From: Eukaryota sp. TZLM1-RC
Lineage: Eukaryota > Metamonada: BaSk clade
NCBI GenBank assembly: GCA_040285825.1
Contig: JAUPSS010000007.1
Location: 1,710,689-1,774,688, forward strand
Direction of reading: 5' to 3'
DNA length: 64,000 bases
Of this stretch, positions 21,501 to 30,436 are shown one piece after another. The translations under genes and the position numbers were made by a program. Below the pieces are notes generated by a model. It was given only the letters and a program-made list of their open reading frames with translations. It was not told the DNA's origin and ran no database searches. Every line of letters starts with the position of its first letter. Within the stretch, counting starts at the first letter, position 1.

Positions 21501-22034
21501 ATCAATCTTGAACAGAAAAGTGATAATGCTCAACAGGAAAAGGATGAATTTGAAATAGATTTGAATGCATCCCCCTCTCCAATCAAATCACCAATCAAAT
21601 CAGTTGAAAGACTACATCCAGTCAATAAGCCCAATCAGATACTACCTCCAGCTAAGAAATCCCGTGTTGATGGCTCAAAAGCTGCTCTCAAAGATGTTCC
21701 TAGTACCCCAGTGGCTGTTGTCAAGACATTTCAGAGAAATAATGGTTTGAATAGTCAAAATTCAAATGAATTAGCACCTATTGTGTTGAAAAAACCATCT
21801 TTGGGGAAACCATCTAGGTTGTTTTCAGCAAATCTTCCCACTTTACCACGGAATTCTCTCAAAAAACCTGGCAATGATATATTGAATCAAAATGCATCCC
21901 CCAAATTCAACACGACATTGGTTAAACCACCATCCCTCTCTCGAGCATCTCCAGTAGCTCCAAAGACACCAGGATCAATTTCTTCCACAATGACTTCACA
22001 AAATTTCAATTTGACCCTTATTGATGATTTCTAA
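18548..22034 (+). CDS. HFM1: Meiotic DNA helicase HFM1/MER3 (4 exons)
   Basis: Exons 18548-19016, 19053-19220, 19252-19328 and 19356-22034 encode about 1,130 residues. Introns of 36, 31 and 27 nt are inferred because they restore the helicase motifs: Walker A APTGSGKT (154-161) is split by intron 1, VTGD follows intron 2, and TTPEKIDF joins VTRRL at intron 3. Further motifs are DEVH (257-260), the motif III SATIPN and motif VI QMIGRSGRPQFD, followed by a winged helix, a Sec63/ratchet region and an HhH (IQGVGPAISNLLNNSG). A small Cys/His cluster, CGHRCRDKSKCRHACC, lies near the C-terminus as in HFM1, followed by a Ser/Pro-rich tail. MER3/HFM1 is a superfamily 2 helicase that stabilises crossover intermediates in meiosis. 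Its presence argues for a meiotic or parasexual programme. Confidence 0.93.
19017..19052 (+). other. Inferred intron, HFM1 intron 1 (36 nt)
   Basis: Starts GTAATG, ends CTTACTTTAG. Removing it restores the Walker A motif across the splice (APTG|SGKT). Confidence 0.9.
19221..19251 (+). other. Inferred intron, HFM1 intron 2 (31 nt)
   Basis: Starts GTATGT, ends TTAACTACAG. Removal joins VFE to VTGD, a conserved helicase block. Confidence 0.88.
19329..19355 (+). other. Inferred intron, HFM1 intron 3 (27 nt)
   Basis: Starts GTATGA, ends CTAACCCTAG. Removal joins PEKIDF to VTRRLRG and leads into the DEVH box. Confidence 0.88.
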
Positions 22035-22534
22035 TTGCGTTTTTAATAAATTCTATTTAAATTTAAATTTCAATACTTTAAATACTTTCAATTCATAAGT
22101 TACATTAATTTCTACCCAATGTAAAGTTAAATATGCATTTGAATTAATTATAGTTTAATAAAATGACGCTCTGAAATGTTTAGGCTCTTGTTTTAAGTTA
22201 TACTAGACAAGTTGTTATTTGAAAATGCTGAAAGTCACATCCAAATAAGAAGTTATTTCCTCTTCAGACCTCTGAAATACCTGGGCATGTTTCTTGGGAC
22301 ACACGCGCAGTTTGCAGCATTTTGATTTCTAATGAATCCCATTTGGCGGAAAAATTCTGAAGCTTTTCTTGGGGGAAATATTGAAAAATTCTGACCTCAA
22401 AATTGGAATATATTTTACGGACAGGCAAAATTCAATTAATTTGATTTTATTAATTTTATTTTCCAAAAAACAGAACGATTAATGCTGTAATTGTTTTATA
22501 AGGACTGATGCTGTAACTTGCCACCTACACCTTA
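22035..22534. other. Intergenic, AT-rich
   Basis: The 3' flank of HFM1 and the start of the Fanzor relic. No supported gene. Confidence 0.4.
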
Positions 22535-23451
22535 AAAAAAGATAAAGCTGGGAAGAGTTGCCTTAAGAAGCCTGAAAAAAGTGAAAAAGATCCATACTTG
22601 ACTGAAATTCAACGAGATGAGCTGATGAATGATAACTTCACAGTAAATGACACTGGCATTAAGGACCAATTGATGGCTATTAAACCAAAATTAAATTGGC
22701 CAAATCCCAACAGGTTAACTGAACCACATTCAAATTCCAACAGACGCAAGATTAAAATGGGACGAATGGCGTCATGAAGAAAACAATGGAAGAAATAGAG
22801 GTTATATTAACAACAACACAAAAGATTCTAGACTTCGGGCCAAAAAAATACTCCTCCTCCAAATGAAAACAAGAAAACAATACTAAAGGAATATAATTGC
22901 AAGAGGCTCACTGCTGCTCAAAAAAGAAGAGAAACTCTGAACAAATACCATCAGAAATTCTATTATAAGGATGTTGAAGAAAAAACACTGCAAGGGAAAT
23001 ACAACTTTTCTCTCCATGTTGGAGCTTTTTACTTTATTAAAGACCTGGGAGTCATGAAACTGCGAAGATTCATGGCCACAGAGAGGTTTGAAGCAAAATG
23101 TGTGAATAAATTTGTAAATAAGTTTGGAGGTCCAGAAAATAACATTGTAGTGATTGGAAGCAAACCAATTTTAAACAACAAGCACCTACAAAAATGTTAG
23201 CTATCGAAAGATGTTTAAAAAACGTAACTTCCGTCTATAGCTGCTGGATGAATATGGAACAAGTTGTCGATGTCATGCATGTGTACTCGAGGGAAAAAAG
23301 TGAAAATGTGAAGAAACATCGAGTACCTAGCCCAAGGCCTTACAGGAGAGCAAAGACTCCAGCGGTCTTGAGACATGGATTGCTCACTTGCAAGAATTGT
23401 GGATGTCTATGGAATCGTAATGTCAATGCTGTTCTTAATATGATTCATTAA
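22535..23451 (+). pseudogene. Fanzor (TnpB-like RNA-guided nuclease) pseudogene
   Basis: Reading frames that shift several times together give the C-terminal half of a Fanzor protein. In order: a RuvC-I-like segment FTVNDTGIKDQLMA (about 22635-22680; family form DPG); KLRRFMATERFEAKCVNKF and FGGPENNIVVIGSK (about 23058-23165); a RuvC-II segment LLDEYGTSCRCHAC in another frame (about 23239-23282), just after an in-frame TAG; then PRPYRR, HGLLTCKNCGCLWNRNVNA and LNMI, ending in TAA at 23451. TS-x-x-CxxC, the second CxxC and W-N-R-x-x-N-A are hallmark TnpB/Fanzor elements. The RuvC-III aspartate of W-N-R-D is Asn here. Frameshifts, stops and the D-to-N change make it inactive. Active Fanzors use an omega RNA to guide DNA cleavage; no guide RNA was identified. 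Confidence 0.82.
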
Positions 23452-23553
23452 TATGACCTCAAGTTTTGAAAAGATCAACTTGATTCATTTCATCTTCATA
23501 TTCCAGTAATCTCAACGGGTTACTACTATTTGACATTTTTGTGCTGCTAGCTG

Positions 23554-25215
23554 ATGTCTCTAGATAATAGCGATAACACAATCTTCATTCGAAACCTTCC
23601 TTACTCTGCTACTTCAGATGATCTTTCTTCATTATGTGATGATATCGGCCCAGTCAAACGTGCCTTCGTTATTGATTCCAAAGACCCTGTAACTGGTGTT
23701 CGCAAAAGTCGTGGAATCGGCTTTGTTGAGTTTTCTTTAACATCAGATGCCCTCCAAGCCGTCAATGAACTCAACAACAAAACTTTCAAAGACCGGAAGC
23801 TTTCAATACATCTTGCCAAGAAGAACCCTGTGGATACTCAGTCTAAGAACTCAGCAATTCCCTCTGAATCTATACCTACTCCTGCTCTCCCCAATAGGAC
23901 AGTCGAGAATAAGAGGAAAAGTTCCAAAAAACCAAGAAGTCACAAACCTTGGAGACTCATCGTTCGTAACCTTCCTTTTTCCATCAATCTGAAACGTCTT
24001 ACCCAGTTCTTTGAACCTATTGGAGAGCTTGATGATGTCTACTATCCAACCAGAGAGTTCAAAGGGAAACAAACTGGGACTGGTTTTGCTTTTGTTACTT
24101 TTGTTAAAAAAGAAGACGCTGAAAAAGCGATTAATGATTTGAACGCTACAAAACTTGGCCAGCGAGATGTCATTATTGATTACTGTGTCTCTAAAGATAA
24201 ACATTCCATTAATGATCAATCTGATGATGATGTAGAAGTCGATGAAAGTCAAGAAGAGGTCAAGGAAAGTCAAGAAGAAGAAGATGAACTCTCCACGACT
24301 TTTTTCCTACGAAATCTTTGTCCTTCCACCAAGACTGGTGAATTAGTTAAACTGTTTTCTAAATTTGGCAACATTGACTATGTCAAGTTAGTCAAGGATA
24401 GGGTGACTAGATTGCCTAGAGGAACTGCATTCTTAAAGTTTTCAAAACAATCTTCTTTTGATAAATGTCTCGCAGTTTCAAATCTAACCCCGCCTTTTAT
24501 TAATGGAAGAGTTTTGGAAGTTTTGCCTGCCTTGGGTAAGGACCAGGTTGCGAGTCAAGGGGTAAAAAATATCGACAAAAGGAATCTATATTTGGCAGCA
24601 GAGGGTGATATCCTTCCAGAATCAGACAGTTTCCAAGCATTACCCAAAGCAGATCAAGAAAAAAGAAGAAACGCTTTGAGAGAAAAAGAGGAAAAATTGC
24701 AAAATCCAAATTTTTGTGTTTCATCTACTCGGTTACTCGTCAGAAATATCCCAAAGAATATTGAAGAAAAGTCTTTGAAAGTTTTATTTAAATCAGCTGG
24801 TGCTAGTGCAGCGGAATTATTTGGCGATCCATCATTGTTAAAGGTCAAACTTAAGCAGATTAAGTTGCTGAAAGAAACAGATAGATTAGATGCAAATGGA
24901 CAACCCATGTCAAAAGGAATCTGTTTTGTTCAATATCATAATCATTTACAAGCTTTGGCGGCTTTAAGATCCCTTAATAATAGCCCAGATGTAGAAGATT
25001 TTGGTGGTAAGAGACCTATTGTGGAGTTTGCGATCGATAATGTAAGAATGCTTCAAAAATTCAACCATACTCTGATGAAAACTAGAGAAAGTCAAGCAGA
25101 ATCAGGCAAGAAAAACAGCAGGAAACGACGAAGCTCGAAAAAAGGAGAAGTTGAGGAAGAAAAAGAAGTGAATTCTCAAGTTAAACCTAAATCAAAAAAA
25201 ATTCGTTTTGATTAA
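23554..25215 (+). CDS. RBM28: Nucleolar RNA-binding protein RBM28/NOP4, four RRMs
   Basis: This 553-residue protein has four RRM domains. RRM1 is at about 8-85 (RNP2 IFIRNLPYSA, RNP1 RGIGFVEF), RRM2 at about 132-210 (RLIVRNLPFSI, TGFAFVTF), RRM3 at about 248-325 (FFLRNLCPST, GTAFLKF) and RRM4 at about 390-505 (RLLVRNIPKN, KGICFVQY). RRM4 has the long insertion and the downstream block GGKRPIVEFAIDNVRMLQK typical of RBM28 and yeast Nop4. Acidic linkers separate RRM2 and RRM3, and the C-terminus is Lys/Arg-rich, as in nucleolar 60S assembly factors. The expected role is pre-rRNA processing and 60S biogenesis. The ATG lies about 100 bp after the Fanzor relic; an upstream 15-mer around TACTATTTGACATTT is shared with the gene at 40557. 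One exon. Confidence 0.9.
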   Translation: MSLDNSDNTIFIRNLPYSATSDDLSSLCDDIGPVKRAFVIDSKDPVTGVRKSRGIGFVEFSLTSDALQAVNELNNKTFKDRKLSIHLAKKNPVDTQSKNSAIPSESIPTPALPNRTVENKRKSSKKPRSHKPWRLIVRNLPFSINLKRLTQFFEPIGELDDVYYPTREFKGKQTGTGFAFVTFVKKEDAEKAINDLNATKLGQRDVIIDYCVSKDKHSINDQSDDDVEVDESQEEVKESQEEEDELSTTFFLRNLCPSTKTGELVKLFSKFGNIDYVKLVKDRVTRLPRGTAFLKFSKQSSFDKCLAVSNLTPPFINGRVLEVLPALGKDQVASQGVKNIDKRNLYLAAEGDILPESDSFQALPKADQEKRRNALREKEEKLQNPNFCVSSTRLLVRNIPKNIEEKSLKVLFKSAGASAAELFGDPSLLKVKLKQIKLLKETDRLDANGQPMSKGICFVQYHNHLQALAALRSLNNSPDVEDFGGKRPIVEFAIDNVRMLQKFNHTLMKTRESQAESGKKNSRKRRSSKKGEVEEEKEVNSQVKPKSKKIRFD

Positions 25216-25859
25216 ATTTTACATTTTCCTTTTGTTTTTTTACAGAGTTGCCAATGTATTTCTGCCATCCTTTTTTACTCATTCATATTCAAGCAGTTAG
25301 TTTTTAGTCTTTTTTAATTACAATAAAACAATATTTAATTGTAAATTTGTTTGAACACAATTACGATATAGTACTAAATTCAAAAAAATTCACCCCATGG
25401 CATAATGCACTATTGAACTTTACTATAGCAATGTCTCTCCAATAGAAAATAATCCGATACAATTACAAACAGAAATCTTTCACTAAATCAATACTTAGGT
25501 TCTTGCGATTTATTGTTCTCCATTAAATTATTATGGCAAGAAACTCAAGAATCCCGTGTTTTAAAAAGCATTTGCAGAAAAAATTACTGCAAATGAATAA
25601 TTTTGCTCCAGCTGACAGATTTAAAGATTATATTCCTTTAAATGTTGCAAATGATACTTTGGTTTTAAATAAAACTGAATCCTGAAAGATGCTCCAGAAT
25701 ACAAAGCAAATTAAAGACATCTATAAACGAATATGATTACTGACAAACAAGAAATTAATTGACGGTGCTTTAAACATTGGCTGAACAAATGTGAGGCATA
25801 TGGCTCGGTTTTTTGGCGTTTAATGAATCCAATACGTTGTTTCCCACCATAAGTTTTAT
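25216..25859. other. Intergenic with a short family B trace and poly-T tract
   Basis: AT-rich 3' flank of RBM28. At about 25535-25700 a plus-strand trace of a family B retroelement is visible (LNVANDTLV). No other gene is supported. Confidence 0.45.
25535..25700 (+). pseudogene. Short, very decayed family B retroelement trace
   Basis: A reading frame gives LNVANDTLVLNKTES, matching the NVANDTLVH block after the endonuclease motif of family B copies. The preceding bases resemble the MNNFGSDDR region. Only about 165 bp is alignable. Confidence 0.55.
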
Positions 25860-26295
25860 TTTTTTAATTTTTTTATTTTTTTATTTTTTTAAATTTTATT
25901 TTCTACGAAGAATCAAAACAAAACAAAACAAACTAAAACACATGAGAAACAAAATTCTCCACGCCAACTCTTGATGAATCCTTATACAGCTTGGACATCA
26001 TTAAACTCAAGTACTTGGGAACACTTCTGTACAAAGCGAAAATGATACTATTCTTCCATAAATTCCCTGCAAAATTCTTACCACTTGAACGACATAAATT
26101 ACCAAAATCATTGATAAAATTCAAGGCAGACTGTCCAATGTTGCCAAAAATCGAAAAGGCAAAGGGAACAAACGAAAACTTCGAGTAAAGATTCTTATTT
26201 AAATCATTTAATATCTCAGTATATTTATCTCTTTTACGATCTTCAGCCTTGTTTAAATGATCATTAGCACTAAGTAAAACATCATCACAATAAAT
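25855..26295 (-). pseudogene. Retroelement family D 3' fragment
   Basis: Strongly similar to 49035-49380. The conserved stretch starts near ACACATGAGAAACAAAATTC and covers the extreme C-terminal coding part on the minus strand. It is preceded (element 3' side) by a long A/T tract at 25855-25905, which on the element strand is an A-rich tail. No RT or endonuclease motif remains. Confidence 0.75.
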
Positions 26296-26624
26296 TTATT
26301 TTTTTTATTTATTTTATATAAGAAATGGCGAGGAGAGGAAGCAAGCAGATCAGAATTTTGTAAATGAAGTCCTCGTTCAATTTATGTCATCCTTCTTGAA
26401 TTGCTATTTAATTTGATACCTGTAGGATTTGGATTTGACTTGAGTCAAGTTGATGCTTCCTATAGTGGTTAAAATTTATAACTTTTGTATATGAATGAGC
26501 AGGTGTTAGCCTTTTTATTTAATTATTTTGAAATAAAACAGGATTTTGATTTGATATAACATGAAATTTAAACAATACACTAATAAGGATGTGAAAAGAG
26601 TAATTGTTTATGATATTTAACTTA
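26296..26624. other. Spacer between retroelement pieces
   Basis: About 330 bp of AT-rich sequence without a recognised gene or repeat partner in the window. Confidence 0.35.
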
Positions 26625-26838
26625 TTGAATTTGCACACTGAACAAAATAAACTCAAAACTAATGGGAATTTCATGGAACCAAGATTTCCTCTACAAAACC
26701 TTGATCTGCTTGCTGTCTTACTAAAACTTCCCTAATTCGATTAAAAAACCGAGGCAAACTGTCAGAAATGGCAAATTGAATCCGAGAGCGCCATGATAAA
26801 TATCAATTCTTCTTATTGTTTTTTCTTGCACCATTTTT

Positions 26839-28292
26839 TTAAGTGAGTTTTTATTTATTTAAACAAAAATGTTAAAAACTAAAAATCTATTTCCTCAAAC
26901 TCCACATCTACCATTGAAAATTTACCTTCAACCTTTTCTTCATAATATCTTCCTAGTGATAACAACGAGCTAGAAACAAGGCTATGCATCCCCTTAAAAA
27001 TGGAAAATACAATTCTATTTTGCCAAAAGGTTCGGTCAAATATTCTTCCAGTTCTATTTTTGACAATAGTAGAGAAATCAACTAGAAATGATAACGCGGT
27101 TTTACTTAAAATTCCAAATAAAGAAAAAGCAAAAGGACAAAGAAGGTATTGAGTATGTGAGTTGGAATTCAGATTATTGATTTTTTCTGTGTACTTGATA
27201 AATTTTGCTTCTTCAGCTCTACGTAAAGGTGAATTATAAGATTGTGCCAGTTTTTCATTTGAGCTGTTTGATGCATCAGTAGATCTGACATCAATAACAA
27301 TCATTGATTTATCAAGTCCGGGAACTAGCACATCACCACGGCTGTCACCAAAAGAATTTTTGTCAGATTCATCAGCCAGATTGGAAAGCAAAGGTTCTAA
27401 AAAAGATTCAATCTGGTAGGACTTAACCATACAATAGAGCTGATCACGAACTGCATCATGCACTTTTGATCTAAAAGTAATAAATCGATTACAATTAAAT
27501 AAATGGGTTGGAGTGACAGACTTTCCACATTTACAAATTAAACCATGAGGAAGATTATCAAGCCAAATAAAAGATTAAAGACGCATAGATAACAAAAAGC
27601 AAGGGTCATTGAGAAACAAACCAAAAACTCTTGGTACTTGATTAATCAAACAAGAGGCAGAACTATCACAAACATCCAGTAACAAATTTGCAAAAGCGGG
27701 ATTTTTTTTCTTGGCCATGCCAAGACGTACTTCATAATCTAAGCCTTCCATTATTACTGTCAGTTTCTTCACACAATACCTTAAATTAACTAAATTTCGT
27801 GGAGGAATCTCTTGAACTGAGTCGGGAAAGCATTGACACCAAATTTCTGGTGCAATTTTATTAATAGCAACGTCAAGGTCATACAAATATTTTGAAAATG
27901 ATGGACTAAGCAAATGAATATCTTCAGGGAAACGATTAAGAAATTCAAAAATAAAATTTTTACCACCACCCATAAAAGCTGCTTGACAAAGAATCGAGGA
28001 TTTGGTAAAGCCAACACCACCAAATTGTGAAGAAGAGAACAAGTGAGCTCGAATAAGCTCAGGATTCACTTCTAATAAGGAAGCAAAGAAAGTTGCACGA
28101 AGTTGATTAAATGATCGGCAGAAATCAATAGACAATGAAGGTGCTGTCGATCTCAATAAGTGAGTAATTTTTCCGGAGTAACAAATTTTTAAGATAAAAA
28201 ACTTGATATGTTTTTCTATTTCTAATTCAGAAATTAATTGAAGTTCAGTACCAAGTTTAGCACCAATTTCATTAAGATTTCTAGTTATATGA
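26839..28292 (-). mobile_element. Nested family A-type retroelement (5'-truncated) inside family B
   Basis: This 1.45-kb minus-strand insertion starts after the RT catalytic motifs (LEIEKHIKFFILKICYSGKITHLL...) and runs to a C-terminus at 26879. It carries the KCGK-x-x-TPTH-LFNC knuckle (near 27500), the MHDAVRDQLYCM helix and the endonuclease motif RGDVLVPGLDKSMIVIDVRSTD, with the acidic residue present (D-X13-D). A 9-bp duplication of ACCATTTTT flanks it at 26830-26838 and 28293-28301. A stop lies near 27574, separating two frames. The upstream frame reads without a stop into the host element, giving a 474-codon chimeric ORF (27575-28999). Confidence 0.85.
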
Positions 28293-30436
28293 ACCATTTT
28301 TGGGAAGTCATTCAAAAATGTCCCCGCTTCTACTGATAGTTTTCGGTTTATCGAAAATGGGAAAGTCGTAAGTACCAGTGGTGTATTTCTATCAGCATTA
28401 GTTTCTTCAATAGCTTTGTCATATTTCCTATGTTTTTCTTTAGCTTTAAATTCAAGAGCGCTTACAGGATTAAGTTCTCTTCTGTGAACCAAAGTATCAT
28501 TTACAACATTACACGAGACAAAGTCAACAACAGCTTCAGATTTATCAATCCAATCACAGTATACATCACCTCTATAATCAGAACCCAAATTATTCAATGA
28601 CAGTGTTTCCTTCAGCAGAGGCTCTTTGATAAATGAAATCCTTGCAGTTTGTGCCACATTAAAAACAGTGTCTCTAACAGCATCATGTAATGAAGAACAA
28701 TAAGTTATCAATTTCGAACAATTCAGAGCATGACGCAAAGTGAGCTGAGGTGAATTCGAACAAATACAGTTTTCTTTTGATAATAATTGATTAATAGGAG
28801 TATTCAAATATAATCTCAATTTTGTTACAAAGGCTTCATTAGTAGCACACATTCCAAATCGTCGTGTTACAATGGTTACAAACAGTGAAGAATCTGATGA
28901 CTGGTTTTCACAAATACCCTTTTCCAATAACAATGAGTGGAGATTTTGATTTAAAACAGCCGAGCTGTTATAAAGATCATTTTCATACATTCCATTCACT
29001 TGTTTTTTGTAAGTTTGGAAGAGTGTAACTTAAATTTAAAAAATTCTTTTAGGGAATATTGCCATTGAATGATTGGGAAAAGCATAGACTCCATTCTTCT
29101 AAATCAATTTTTGTAATTTCTTCATTTAATGCAAAAATAGTAGAACTTTGCATTGTCATTTATAAATCTTCCCAATCGGCAAATCTTTCGGAAAACTCAA
29201 ATATTGCATTCCTGCATCTACCAATAAAAGCGCATGAAGTAAGAATTGAGCCCTTTGTCCAACCTGAACCGCCATAATGTGGACTAAGATAAGCATGGTC
29301 TGGAATTTGGAACATTTTATATCCCAGTAATTGTGACAAAACTTTTGCACGTAACTCATTAAACTTCTGATCCAAAAACCTAGTGACAAGAGGATTTGTA
29401 GATCGAAATAAATGATTAAAGTTGGAATTAAAACAAAGTCTTATAATGGGAAATTTGATATGTTTCTGTATATTCAATTTCATCATTGGCTCAATTTTAT
29501 CTGAAATTGAGTTCAACTTTTCATACAATTTTTTGGTAATTTCATCATTATTTCCTAAATACGAACCCAAATGACGAATAGCATCAGTTGAATATAACTT
29601 GGTTTGAATTTCAATATCATCAACTATTGTTGAAACTGGAGAATTTGAAAGTAGAACCCATTTCAGTAAGTTAAGTCGAACGCCAATTTTGTTGAATAAT
29701 TCTTTGAAACATAAAATTGCTTCTCTGACAATCCTTAATTCACCCATAAGAACAACATCATCCATCTAAGCATCCATTTCGAAAAAAGGAAACATTGCTT
29801 GAATTTGTAATAAAACGGATGAATGGTCAGACAAAACAAAGGAGGTCGCAGGGGATCTACTTGCTCAACACCACATGCTGATTTCAAAATAGTATCCACC
29901 AGATGCAAATCAGAATTTGTGCAATCCGTTGTTTGAAAATAAGGTACCAATTCTGGCAAGTAATTCAACAAATCACCATGAATATTGCAACGATTGATTG
30001 AATTGAATGTATTGCTAAAATCCAACAATATATAAATATTGAATTGATTTTGATGAAATAGAACATCTGTAGCAAATACTGCTGAAGCAACTCCATCAGT
30101 GTTATTGATTCCATATTGACACGGCAACGAAATTATTTTTGCTTTTTCATTGAATCTATTTAGGCAGCAAGCAGAAATTATATTGTGTAAACTTTCAGAG
30201 ACTGCAATTGGACGAACATCCATTTTTGAGTTTTTTACAAGTGCAGTCAAACGTGAACATCTTAATTCTTCACGATATTTGAGTTGACCAGTTAAAACTC
30301 TTAAAAGATGTGGATAATACAATTAGACAATCTTCTAAAGACAGAACCGTAGCTTTGATACGATCAATAAAATGCCCAGAAAGACCTGCAGACTTTCCGT
30401 TCCGCGTGGTCGCTTTTTGATTACTGAAAATACCTC

